Source: Sympetrum striolatum
Taxonomy: Eukaryota > Arthropoda > Insecta > Odonata > Libellulidae
Assembly: GCA_947579665.1 (NCBI GenBank)
Contig: OX388343.1
Span: forward strand, 103,421,657 to 103,485,656
Length of the DNA: 64,000 bases
Direction of reading: 5' to 3'
Of the stretch, positions 45,019 to 57,200 are shown one piece after another. The translations under genes were made by a program, and so were the position numbers. The notes beneath the pieces were generated by a model. The model saw only the letters and a list, made by a program, of their open reading frames with translations, was not told where the DNA came from and did not search any database. Within the stretch, counting starts at the first letter, position 1. Every line of letters begins with the position of its first letter.

Positions 45019-45420
45019 AATTATTAGGAAAGCGTTTGCAGTGAGGTGAGTTACATAGTGTGAGTCCAAACTTTTTGAAGAACAATGTAACTGACCACAC
45101 TGCCTCTTCCCTAGCCAGTAAGGAGAAGATGTTTCAATTCCCACTGTGTGCCTCTCCACCGACCCATCATCCTCACTCCAATTGTTCCCAGAATGCACCT
45201 CCTCGCCACACCACCACCCTTCCTTTATCCTTTCCCATCACCTTTCCTATATCAAGTCTCCCCTGTCCCCCCTTATTTCGAGTATAAATAACACTGATAA
45301 TCAATTCCAAATTTTGTACCTGATGATGACGCCTATGCCTCGAAACTAGTCGTACCAATAAAAACTCTATGGACTATAACAAAGTTAATTTATACTTTCA
45401 CTCCATACACACGGACGCAG
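45019..45420 (+). repeat. Penelope/LINE-like element end with CTGATGATGAC...TCGAAAC...GTCGT box
   Basis: A pyrimidine-rich tract leads to a TATA-like GAGTATAAATAACACTG (about 45280), then CCTGATGATGACGCC, CTCGAAACTAGTCGT, CAATAAAAAC and finally GGACTATAACAAAGTTAATT. The segment at 63195-63290, inverted, has the same order of boxes (CCTGATGATGAC, TCGAAACCGGTAGTC, ACTTTGACAAAGTTATTTTA). Such boxes are common at the ends of arthropod retroelements. It sits in the longer right arm of the 42-46 kb element and probably accounts for that arm's extra length. No reverse transcriptase remains. Confidence 0.4.
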
Positions 45421-45955
45421 CCATCTGCAAATGTTTTTCGTCACATTTCCGGTACACACCCCTTTTTTCTATCATGAAAACCTATACAAATATTCACCCA
45501 AATATATTAGATATATACTGTGGAAGTCAAATTATTTTTATTAAAAAGTAATACATTTCCTAATTGCATCATTCAATATTCTCGTAAAATGGACACGCGG
45601 TGGTCCAACTTAGGCAACATGTTCCCGTCAAAATAATATTGGTGCCAGACGAACACACGAGGTTTCACACACATAAGCAGTATGTCGTTAGTAGCTAACG
45701 TAATTCCACAGAAAGAGTGATTCCTTACTTTCACTTTAGACAGCAGCTTACGTAATGAAGGTAAATAATTATAGCGCAACCAACCAAATCACACTTACGA
45801 CCATCTATATCGGGGTAATGACTCCAACTGTCTGACCGTCAAGTCACGTGTCCTAGTTGGTATCACCACTAACTCAAATGCTTGATATGTTCATAGGGGA
45901 GGGAATACGAATGCGATCCAATTTAAGCAACGATCAAATATTGGCAACCTTCCCC

Positions 45956-48900
45956 TACTATGGTAGGATAATTAATTCACTAGATTTCGGCTCAAGCAAG
46001 AGAAAACTGTCAAGTCTATGAATATCGCGAGTATCTCGCATAAAATTTAAATGCTCTCATTAAGGAGAAGGGACAGGTATTCCCCGCACAATGTGAAGCC
46101 GATCACAGCGATACCTAAGCATTCTTATGAGAAACCTAGAAGGAGACAAGATATTTGAGAGACTGGAATTCGCTCAAAAGAAGAAAGTCTAAAAGGAATT
46201 TCGAGACGAGCAACACTTTAGAGATTTTCACGAGGGACTTGCGAGAAGAAATGGGATTAACCGTTTCTCCGGTGTGCTCTCGAAGAATATTTTAAAATAT
46301 CCGCATAAAATATTAAATACTTACGTTTCTTGCAAATATTAAGATGAAAATGATCGGTTTTGAATAATTCAATCGAATATTTTATATTTATTTAAATTAC
46401 TGATTATCATTTACTTAATTCCGCACCTGTCTTTAACTTTGATTTAATCTTCTTACATTATTTGCTCACTGATTTTAGGAGAAGTACTTACGTTCACAAA
46501 TCTACTCTCAGACAGAATTAAAATTTTCATCTTCGCAAAGCGAATCAAAGTTGAGGGAAATAAAATGGAGGAACGATTATTTGGAAAATGGAGGAAATTA
46601 TATTGGAGAAATGCAATTCATTACAGAAATTCTGATACACACCGTCTAACGATTCCGATTTAATTTGGTATTTCTTCGGTTTAAAATTGAATCCAAAACT
46701 CAACGGGACTCACACTACGACCATTATCTTGTCGAAACTCTCAATCGATGGAAGTAGAACTATCTCTTTTTGGAAGATTATTAAAAAGCTCGCAATAACT
46801 TTTCGGCAGATGTTATTGATATTCATTATTTCCTTATCCTTTAGAAATTTCAGGATCTCATCATCAATCCACGCAAATAATATCGAACCTTCTTTATGAG
46901 CAGCTGTGAGAAAGTTTCGTTGAACACTTATCTTTCTTAGAATTTTGTGATATTCGGGAAATATTTTACTTTACTCAACTTTCTCAATCTGAGTGAAGAA
47001 TCCTAACAGTATCCACGTGTATTTTGGACTCGATTGCTTATAAAATTGTATTTCTGCAAACGAACGTGGTGTCGGAACGACTTATTTGTGTTACCATAGC
47101 TATTGTTGTTGCTCAATTTTGAAACTATACAATTTAAGATTCGTGAAACTTCGACGTTTCAGTAAGGTTCAACAGATATAAGCATTTCTCCTAAATTAAT
47201 TAAAATTGTAATTGAAATAATAATTAATAGTCTATTCAACATTTTTATTTTATTATAGTACTGCGTAGTAGAGAGCCTGCGCGTAAATTTTCGTGCATCC
47301 CCTCGTCGGAGGGGTACACCCACACTCACGCGTACTCCTTACTCCTTGTACTCCACGGTACGACCTTCACTTCCTCGTTGTTTCCAATTGTTCTCTTGTT
47401 CTTCTTAAAAATATGCCCTTGGTAGGCCTAAGGAATTTGTAAATTGAGAGAATTCATTTACACTGTGTGATGTGCACAGAAGAGACTCACTGCAGGAGAA
47501 TGAGGTTACCAAAGGCGGGGCTGTACCAAAACAGGCTCTTGACTACGCGGTATTGTAATATCTCAGTGACCCAGGAGTATTAGTAAAAAGGGAATTTGTA
47601 ACTGCACCAGTATTTTCATTATCCCAGAACATTGATAAAGCTCTTGTGATATGGCTTTGAAATGAATACTTTAAAGAATCCATATAAATACGAAGTATAT
47701 TTAATTCTTATGAGCATTAAATATACTTCACATTTATATATGAATATATTTTACTGATAGTGGGCACTATTAATATCAGTTTATCAAAGTTTTTTTAGCG
47801 AATTTTAATGAAGGGAGTAAATCAGTTCTCCGTAGAAAGTTATTTATTTTTTAGGCGAAATAGGAATATATTTCATTTGCGGTCTTAATTATGAATGACT
47901 AATAAATTTCATGATAAAAAAACGAAGGCGCACATGAATGAGCTAAACGTCATTACAAATCCGAAGAAATTTATCCTTAAAAATGTTGAGTAAATATATA
48001 TGCTCCAAATCTGGAGACAGAAATGGGATTTATTAGGCACATAGTAAAAGCTGTATCCAGATTGGTCATGCTTGAACTGCGTTCCTCATTCGACCTTTAA
48101 GGAAGTCGACGGAAAATTTTTAATGATCCCTAAAAGAGACGGTAATGGCGAGTTTCTCTCTAATGAAACTGATCAGTTATACCGTTTAATCAACCCGAAG
48201 ATCACTTAGCGTTTGTGCGGGGAGATATGATGATGTTTCGGTTGCGACGCGAACCTTCTCAAATTACATGACGTTTGAAGGGCCTTATGAAAATTCAAAG
48301 GGATTCCGTCCAACCTTGGATAATAACTGATCGTAAGAGGAAAGAAGTCATTCGTCTGATAATATGGCGAAATCAACCTGCCGCAGCGGAACGTATCCTT
48401 AAGTGATTGGCGATATGAGAAATAATGAGATGCGCTACTTCAGCAACCGGGATCTTTTTAGCCTAAACGAGATACTTGAAATTACAAATGGAGGGAAACG
48501 TTGGGAGGATCGAAAACGGGAAAAATTATTCAAGGCGCATTTGACGTAAAACATCTGAGTAATGAAATTGGAAGAGGGCACTATTATATCCTTAATTGCA
48601 ATCTCAAAATACAGTAAATTGTAATTGCTACGTTTTCATTGCCGTTCTCCAACTACTGATTGGAATTACTCTCTCCACTTTCTGTCTTTTTCCTGTTTCA
48701 TATAATTCCTCCACTCTATTAAACATGCCTTCTTTATATTAATTTATCGTTTATTTCGATGTCCCCGTTGCTTATTATATATGCCCCGTTCCCGCTTTCC
48801 TTTTCATTGCTACCTTCGATGTTGATTTATTTCTTATTATTTTCTACGTGGGAACAACGAAAAATATTTGGCTTTTCTAAAGCCGTTCTAAACTCCACTC

Positions 48901-49460
48901 CTATCTCATGTCTATTTTTTTCGTTTATTCAAATGCCTCTAGATCACGAAGGTGCATCAATTAAGTATCACTTAAGAAGTTATCACTCTAAGAAGAATCG
49001 CTGACACAATCTCAATTCTATAACATTCACTCTCTAGATTTGTCCAACTACGCTCTCAGTACGCAACACTTGATGTATAAAGCTTATTTTCATATTATAA
49101 TCATTGTTGATGTAAAGAGTGTGGTTTGGAATATACTCAGGTGGCTTTCACGAATGTCAGTCAGGTTAAAGTAAATAGATCCAAAAAGATGAGGCGGTTA
49201 TATTGGCAAAGGCTAAGATTTCTTGTAAAACCATAGAAATATTTAGTGAAAATCGGTAGAATCTCTTAAATTTTTGGCATTTTCTCTTTTTTGCGTTAAA
49301 TTTTGCTTTGTAATTTACGAAGCCTTACCTTTTAAAATCTTACAATTGTCAATCATTCCAATGCTACAGTTCATCATCAACCCTATGAAATGATGTTCAC
49401 CTATCTTTAACTGAACAATTTTTACACGCACTTCTAAAACATATCTTCGCAAATCTAAAA
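45956..49460. other. Unrecognised stretch
   Basis: No recognisable gene. 47.29-47.40 kb has a small G+C-rich hairpin (CCCCTC-GTCG-GAGGGG at about 47296-47311) followed by repeated ACTCCTT/ACTCC words. Between 48.05 and 48.5 kb composition is more balanced, but there are no long frames. Confidence 0.45.
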
Positions 49461-49514
49461 CACCTGAAAAGGGCAATACATGCCCGTGAAATAAACTATT
49501 ATTATTATTATTAT
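49461..49514 (+). repeat. LINE 3' terminus with (ATT)n tail
   Basis: A hairpin GGGCAATACATGCCC is followed by CGTGAAATAAACT and then (ATT)n at 49498-49514. Terminal hairpin, AATAAA and trinucleotide tail match the LINE tails at 8391 and 25092, here on the plus strand. Several hundred upstream bases may belong to the same 3' UTR, but I see no coding motif there. Confidence 0.5.
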
Positions 49515-50468
49515 ATTATCGAGGGAAATTTTTGTTTGGGAATCCATGGAAAGGTTTCTAGTATCTTTATTGCGTCATTTTATATTATTTCATTTTTATT
49601 TATTTGGTTAATCATGCTTTGCTCGAAATATAAAGACCATCCCAGGATTATTTCACCATTTTTGATTGATTGACGTATTATATACAAGGAAACGTGAGTT
49701 GAATGCGGCTCATTTCTGGAAAATGTTCTAATTGACGATTCGAAGCGACCGCCCTCACACACCTGTGATTTGTTTCGACGATTCCCCGTTGGGGGCACTG
49801 CGGAGCTCAACGAATAATGCCATCGATCCCTTTCTTTTCAAGACTTAGAGTATATATGAATATATAGTAAAATAAATCAATCAACGTTCATGCAATGATA
49901 AAATTTGTTCATCTAACGAATCATCATTAAGATCGTGAAATCTGACTTTATTATGGTATTATTTATTTGATCACATCAGTATTTATAGTCCTGCTAATAC
50001 TGAAGTGGCAATTGTATAATCATATCAAAGATGAAAGTGATTGTCTCGAGTGTAACTTTGTAGTTATTATCATTTTTAAGTCTACTGATAAACCGGATAA
50101 TTGTTTTATCTAATATTAAACCTCCCTAATGACGTCGCATTCTATAGTTCAATAACCAAAGTCGTCGCTTTCTATATAAAAAGGTCATTGATGCCATAAA
50201 TTTTAGAAAGATTTGTTGCATAAAAGAATTATATTGTTAGATTGGCCAAATGAGTATTTTTAACTATGATTTTAGCACTTTTAAATTTAGCTGTTTACTT
50301 TTCCTTAGTCTTCAATTTTTATGTCTAAAGAAATGTAACCCATTTATAAAATTAATTTCCATGTAGAAGGTTAAAAGGGGCAAAGAAAATGTAGCTCCTT
50401 TTTTAAAATATATTGTTATGGTAAAATACGGTTAAAACCCTCCAGCTTGAGACGCTATGCCGTCTAAG

Positions 50469-50685
50469 GCCCTTTCTAGACGAGCAGGTGAAGCGCCGTG
50501 TATTGTCCTCTACACTGCTCCAAAATATTGTTTACCCTCACGAGCGGTTGAACCGTGGCGGGTGAACAGCGAGCACAAAGCGAGTAGAACGCTCGACCAG
50601 TGTGAATGATGTAATCGCGGCGGCCAAAACGCTCGCTATCGTCGGGTGGAATGCCTCGCGGTTCACCCGCCGACGCTAGAATCGA
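50469..50685. mobile_element. G+C-rich inverted-repeat element (probable MITE)
   Basis: TTCTAGACGAGCAGGTGAAG at about 50474 is inverted, with changes, at about 50661-50682 (read outward: TTCTAGCGTCGGCGGGTGAACC). The core C/AGCGGGTGAACCG recurs inside at 50541-50554 and 50558-50571, so four related copies occupy about 215 bases. The block is much richer in G+C than its flanks. I could not identify a target-site duplication, so superfamily and exact ends are open. Confidence 0.45.
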
Positions 50686-53600
50686 ATAAAATACGAAAGT
50701 GGCTCTTTTGAGTGCAGACTTTGAAACTTCGCATAGTTACTGCTGAAAAAATTCCGCATACAACTACACAAGCCATTTACGTTGATTTCGGCGCGTTGAG
50801 ATTTTGCAGGCGGTAAAGTTGACAAAATTTTGCGAAAAATGCCGGTCTTAGATTATTCGCGAAATTCTTCAACTTCAAACATATTCTCAACGCATAACAA
50901 GAAAATCATCGGATGGAAAACCCAATGAATTGTGATAAACCTGCACTTTTTCCTTTACAAAACTCGATATCGATGATCACAATTGAGTATTTGCATACTT
51001 AATGTAACAAAATGACGGACTCTCATTTAAGAGAAAATAATTTCTTAAAGCGAGGAAAACAGTAGAAATCAATGTTGATCAACACGGAGATATTTATACC
51101 AAATTATTCTTAAAAGCTTTCGGAAGAGGATCTGTAATAAAATATTTCCCCGACTTGGCCCCCCGATAATAATACCGAATTTTCGACAACACTTAAAAAT
51201 ATGCGCGGAGGAATACGGCCACCCATGACAATCTCGGCTTGAGAGGGACAGCGGATCTTCTTCTCCATTCTTCCTCATGCTTTTCGATGGAATATTTTGT
51301 TGCTAAAGCTAGTTTTATACTCTATAAATAATTTAGATGAGAAGCCTGAATGGAAAACCCCAGTTTCATTCCGAGTGATCGGTGTATATCTCCACTGCGG
51401 CTAAATTTTAAGACCTAGAACCATGCCTACGCCTTTTAAGTAGAATTTTCTTTTACATACAAAGTATTTTATGACTATTTTTTAGCTTTGAGAATTTATT
51501 TCCATCATGATTGATAAGGAGCGGTCTTAAAAGACCGGTTATATTGAGAAAGAATCAAGATTAGATAAGGGAATAATATATATTATAGTCGGTTGTCGTG
51601 GAAAGCGATCCGCAGATCTTGATTATTCAATATTCTTAATTATAACACTAAATCCAACTACCCTGGGTACATTTACCGCAATCAGAAACATGACTTTAAT
51701 CAACACATCATGGCGCACTAGTGATCATGAAATATATGACAATGAGCCATCAAATTTCCCCGCGCAGACAAATCAGGCCATAAGTATATGTAAAATACCG
51801 ACATAATTCCGTTCCAATTAATTAATTTAAATGGGATTTTCCTCCATTTTATTTCTTTTGGTTTCTTTAATTTTAGCGTTAATCTGTTGTCTTAATCTGA
51901 ATTTCGCGTGAACGGTAGGAAGGCAGTGAACACACCGATCAGAGGAGGTAATAAGGAGAGGTTGAGAAGGGCATTTATATGGGCGGAACTACACTTGGAC
52001 TAAATTATCTCCGAGAAATAAATGGATTGCGCCGAAAATGTGTATTATTGAGACACTCTCTTTGAAATTTCTAAAATATCCATTGAGGATTGAAGCTTGA
52101 GGATGAGGATATAAAAATCGAGCCATCTCGAGTCATTTATCACAACGCTTTACATTTTCCCACAATGTATCGTCTTTAATAACGGTTTTAGGTGGAAATT
52201 GTAACTTAGAATAGGTAAGTGCAAATGATTACAAGATGGCTCTTTCAAGCACCACATTGTCAAGCCACTTTTGAGTTTTCTTTTTGGTATGGATCTTGTA
52301 GGTTATGTCCCAGCGATCAGAATTTACGCGCAGTTCATTAATAACTTTGGGGCAAACATAATGAGACGAAGTTGCGTCGATATACATTTCCTAATTTTAT
52401 CTTCCGGTTTACCTTCTCCTTTCGTTGTGTCCACTGTTTCTTTGCCGATCACGTAAACTTCAGAGTGAATAAACATACAAACATTGGAAAGAAAAACAAA
52501 AGTAATACAAAGAAAAGAAAGAAAAATGTAATTATTTCAATAATTTAGCAGTAATTTATGTCGGTTTTTGAATCGATTTTAATGGTCTGTTTCGTCTACG
52601 CGTGGCAGTGATGCAACGAATTGACAGATATCGCAGACGATAATCATCAGTGCATCTTGATGTGTTGATGAAGATCATGTTTCTGTTCCCCGTAAATGGC
52701 TCGACGGTAAGTAGATTTAGCATTGTAATCAGGTTATTGACATCGATTAAAAAATTCCTCAATGTACTTTCCGAACATAACTTTGACAATCGACTGAGCT
52801 ATTGGTTATATTTGGTGTTAAATTTACGAATTAATGTGTCCTTATTTCGTGCCTCTATTGCCTCTTCGGAGAGATCACCCAATAAAATAATTATTTCTTT
52901 TGCTATCACTTGTTACATCACTGTGGAGTTCGTTTTCAAATGCAACAAATAGTTGTTGTTTTCGTTGCAGTTTTTTATTTTACTTTGTTCGCGGCGTCCT
53001 CGCGTCGGCAGTTGACTCCATGTGTCGGGGTCTCTGCGGCTCTATCCAGTGATTCATCCTTCTTTGCTCTTACGTGGAGACAGTTTGGCTACACGTTTGT
53101 GAAAACGCGATAGTTTTAAGTCTGCATTTTGCGAAGGTATATAGTTTTCTGTGTTTCAGGGTGGAGTGGTATGGGGGCCACTGTCAAACTGCGCCGCAGT
53201 GAGTCAAGTTTTTGTAATATCAGTTTGAATCCGTTTATTCTCTTTTTTTTAGTTGATACTCCTTTTATTATTATGTGTCGTATCCATTTTGAGATTTAGC
53301 GAGTGTTATTAGTTATTAACCGTTGAACTATTTAGTTTCTTTATTGCGTATTAAAACGACCCAAACATATTAAATAAACGAGAAAGGTACTGAAATATGT
53401 AGTGGTAGTTCATTTTGACGGCTGTGACTGCGATTGTCGTCGAAGAATTCGTTATTCATCCCTAATCGTATATCTGATAAGGATTGCTTTAGAGACAAGT
53501 AAAATGACTGAAATAGAGCTGGAGAAGAAGGTATTATCTTTGTCTGAAAAGTTGACTATCAGTCAATGGCATTCTTCAGTAATATCGCAATAGTCACTAA

Positions 53601-53927
53601 ATCCTACGCAGCGATAGCTCGCGGACTCTTTCGATATCCCATCCTCAGCTGTGACAAAATAAACAAAATAAAGAAGGTCCTTTTTACAATTAAAGTTTTA
53701 ATAATTATGTAAAATTAATTTGCAAAATAACCCGTCCATGCTGTTTTAGAATGTGCAAGAAATGAAGTTCAGTGATATCTTGTAGGAAACGCTATTCTGA
53801 TTTTAACTGAGTTTTCAGTTAGTCCCCCAGGAAGCGTCTTAAGCGATAATAGAAATTATTAAATTGATTTAAACTTCACGTATGGTTAATGTAACATTTT
53901 TAATGATTAAAGACGCATTATTTACTT
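50686..53927. other. Unrecognised stretch
   Basis: Frames at 52.27-53.1 kb reach 100 codons on the plus strand, but I recognise no domain in them. The frame at 53402-53593 ends with a short EIELEKKVLSLSEKLT helix-like stretch, too little to call. No repeats of note. Confidence 0.4.
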
Positions 53928-53935
53928 GTATGATT

Positions 53936-54273
53936 GGTAAAACTAAAGTTAAGATACCTGTTTTTTGTTTTCGAAATTCGCCGCTAGGTTGCAGCACCCC
54001 TATTACTTATATTTTACGAAAGGAATCTTACCTGCCCTACTCAACGCATCGGCACCGCCCATATTTCGCGATTAAAAGCGGAGATTCGAAAGGAACGAAA
54101 AGAACCCTACTTGCCCTACCACAACCCATCGGCGCCGCGCATATTTCGCGATTAGTAACGGAGATTGAGTGCGCGAGTTCTGTAGAAATACATTGTTTGT
54201 TGTTGACAAAAGTACTGCCACCTAGCGGTGAATTTCTAAAACAAAAAACAGTTATCTAAACTCTAGTTTAACC
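53936..54273. mobile_element. MITE with 8-bp target-site duplication and roughly 60-bp terminal inverted repeats
   Basis: The element is 338 bp, flanked by GTATGATT at 53928-53935 and 54274-54281. Left end: GGTAAAACTAAAGTTAAGAT, ACCTGTTTTTTGTTTT, GAAATTCGCCGCTAGGTTGC. Right end read inward: GGTTAAACTAGAGTTTAGAT, AACTGTTTTTTGTTTT, GAAATTCACCGCTAGGTGGC. The arms agree over about 60 bases with few differences. The interior is a roughly 80-bp segment repeated twice (ATATTTCGCGATTA at 54061 and 54141). An 8-bp duplication with long arms fits hAT-, Mutator- or Merlin-type transposition; the GG start argues against typical hAT CAG termini. A 125-codon frame across it is incidental. Confidence 0.85.
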
Positions 54274-54281
54274 GTATGATT

Positions 54282-57200
54282 ACTTCTCTCAGTATACTGT
54301 TCGGATTTCTGTAGCCAAATGTCTATTTGTTTTTCTGTTCTATTAGAGATTAGGAAGCGAATTACGGTAGACAATAGATTTAGGGATCTAGAAAGCAAAA
54401 CATCTATACTGGATCTATACTGTTTGTAAATCACAGTTTTGATGGGAGTCTACAGATATAATTTCGCTAAAAAAATAATAACCTTTGGTCACAGTTTAAA
54501 GTTACTGAAAGATTAATTTGTTAATTTAAGAAATTAAATAGAATTGAGTTGATGGCAAACATTCTCCCCTAAAAATGCGTATAACGTAAAAAACTAGGTA
54601 TAGAAAATTCGTTTACCTTATTCACTGTATCATTAACTAGAAATTCTACTGCATGTAACTTCACATATATAATTTTTAGCTATAATTGCTCGTTTTGAAA
54701 TTAAAATGCTTGTAAAGTTCGTTCGCTAGCGTGATGTGTTTTAAAATTCGTTAACTTATAGCGTTTCCACTATATGACAGCGATCCAACATGAAAAATTA
54801 TCAATAATGTCAATAAATCTCGTCGAAAAGAACGAATAATGTAAATGTTGGATATCTAGTTCTCAAAAGTTTAGTCCTTTTCTGTTCTCCAGAGCGATAT
54901 GAAATAACTCTATGAAATGAGTGCGTCCTCAGGTTATTTAAGATGTAAAATGAGGCGTAACTTCTGACATCGTCCATAGCAGAATGCCTCGGGTCTCCTT
55001 CCACGGAATAATGACCAGCTTAATTCCATCGCGAATTTCCGCGGGCACATTTTAATTACGGCCCCCAAACAAGCGAGCGTTCATTTGTCGACGGAACATC
55101 CCTTGTTTTCTGTAGAGGTGCTTCGACGCATTTATTTATGTTCCGTATGTACGTATTAAGTGCATGGATTCTTGGCTGGGAATCGAGAGCAAAGGAAAAG
55201 CAAAAGGGGGAAAGAAAGCGTTGGCCTAGATTAAGGAAAGATGAGTGGGGGAGATAAATCATATCTTGGAGAGAGATGATTAAAGGAATGAGGGTATTAT
55301 TAAGAATTTGTCAAATTGAGTCTCGCTCCCTCGGAGATGTAACTCAGAGGGAAGAAAATAAAACATTCCTCTTCATTGGTGTACGTTTGTGCGCAAGGTG
55401 AAAGAATGCAGTTTCATTAAGAGGCGAAAATAATTATTCCGCAGTTCTAGATATGACATGAATTCGGAATTCAATAGTATTTTTGCTATAATGCTTCTCT
55501 GTTAATGCTAGACACACGTGTACTATTCGTTTCTTTTCATTGAAACTCTTCCGTAATACGATTTGCAACGCGCAAGGAAAACAATAAATAAATAAAATAG
55601 TCATCTGAGCGAACAAGTAAACGCAACAGTCCTGCTTTCAAAATCTTTCAAAATTCGAGTTAAGAAAATTTAAAAACGAGTGCGTACGTTGAATCATGGG
55701 ATTCAAACCTGGATGAACTTCTGAAAATGAAGACATGCTGACAATTTCAACTCATACTTTTGATAACACTGTTTGAATAAAATATTAAGCATGGTCTCTT
55801 CAATTCTTCTCGATGAATGATATCAGTACAATATGAGAAACGAAGTAATATGTACAGCCCAAAAATTAATATTATTGCCCCAATATAATTTTGCACGATG
55901 ACTGAGTCTGCATTAAGCATCTACAATATAAGATGTTTATTTAAGAATAATTATGATATGTTTATTTATCTGACTATTCTTTGACATTTTTGACACTTCT
56001 TTAACTATTTTGTAGGAGTTCCATTTCGATGCACTTGCAGCTTTCTCTCAAGTCTCATAATGCCTTTCTCATCTGTTATGTCAATGCAACGCGAGATATA
56101 CGGTTCCATGCCGATTTTCCCATTTCCTTTATTTAGTTCACTTTTTTAGATTGTTGCCATTCATTTTAACACTTAAGTATAGCGAAATATGTGCCACCGA
56201 AACATCATCAATGCTATTGATATAATTTCGAAAAACCAAAATCTTTTCTAGTTTTTTCTGTTCGTCATTCAATTAATTCATTATTGATTTATTTATTTAT
56301 CATTGTTAATAAATGTGGAGAAATCATAAAAATGCAAGTTTACATTTCTTACCATGTTGCAAATCTTTTCCAAAAATATTTATCGTTTTCCGTACCAGGC
56401 TTCATTTGATGAGATAAATTCAAAGAAAGAAAAAAGACAATAAATTTGACCGAGTTAATTTGGAGACTTTGCTGCTAAACTACGTCTCTCTTGTAAAAAC
56501 TAAAACTTTACTCCTCTTTGAAAATGTTTCCGATACGAAAACTTTAATATATATATTGTTTATTATTTTTTTCAGTAGGAGAATTTTTAATCAGTAATTC
56601 CACCTAGTGCTTGCTAATAAATAAATTTCCTAACTCGAATTTGCCAATTTATTCACATATAATAGCCAATAATCTCAAAGCCTCTTGATTTATATTAACG
56701 TATTCCTACTAGTTATTGCTCCGTAATTTTTAATTTTTCGATTGAGGTGAAAGTTCATATTTCGTAAAAATTCTTCAATTTTTTCTTTTCAAAGGTCATT
56801 GAAAATTAGTATTTACCAACGGAGATTTTTCTTCTCATTGCCGAGATAGTCTAGATACAATCAGTATATTTCAAATTGAAAATGTACGTACTTTATTTTA
56901 TAAATATGAATCTAATTTATCGGTTGAAATATACGCCATCACTAGCTTGGAAATTGAGTTAACAAGGAAGACTCTGTTCATCTTTGAAACGGCGATACTG
57001 AAATTAAGATAAAAAATCTTAGTAAGATTTAAGAGTTTGGTGGGATAAAGAATAAAATCGCATCACGAAGACTTACTGTTAGTAAATTCTATTAGTCTCT
57101 TATTCTAGGAAAATGTAGAAGAAATGAAGATTTTGATACTTGCGCTATATATTAATATTCACCAATTTCATTCAAGAGCCTTTTGACTTTTCGAGGCAAT

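Larger units (their letters stand above)
42009..45955. mobile_element. Composite DNA-transposon region with TA-flanked terminal repeats and long inverted arms
   Basis: The left end GGGGAAGGTTGCC (42009-42021) is inverted at the right end (45943-45955), and both are flanked by TA. Inside, 42290-42490 is inverted at about 44735-44933. The central 100 bases are nearly identical apart from a roughly 20-base insertion on the right, and similarity then fades. The motif CCTAA[GT]TTGGAC recurs near both ends (42020, 42211, 42230; inverted at 45603 and, weaker, 45917), like subterminal transposase sites. An alternative right end exists at about 45018 (TTGCCCCTAA), which would make a 3.0-kb element; the extra 900 bases on the right would then be a later insertion plus a second end. 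TA duplication and GGGG-type termini suggest the Tc1/mariner-pogo group. No transposase was recognised. Confidence 0.55.

Noticed and set aside
45305..45350. Hammerhead ribozyme from CTGATGA...GAAAC boxes
   Set aside because: Bases between the boxes do not form the required stem II, in this copy or the one at 63250, so I do not annotate a ribozyme.
53882..54259. 125-codon frame on the plus strand
   Set aside because: It runs across the MITE at 53936-54273, including its terminal repeats and internal duplication, so it is incidental.
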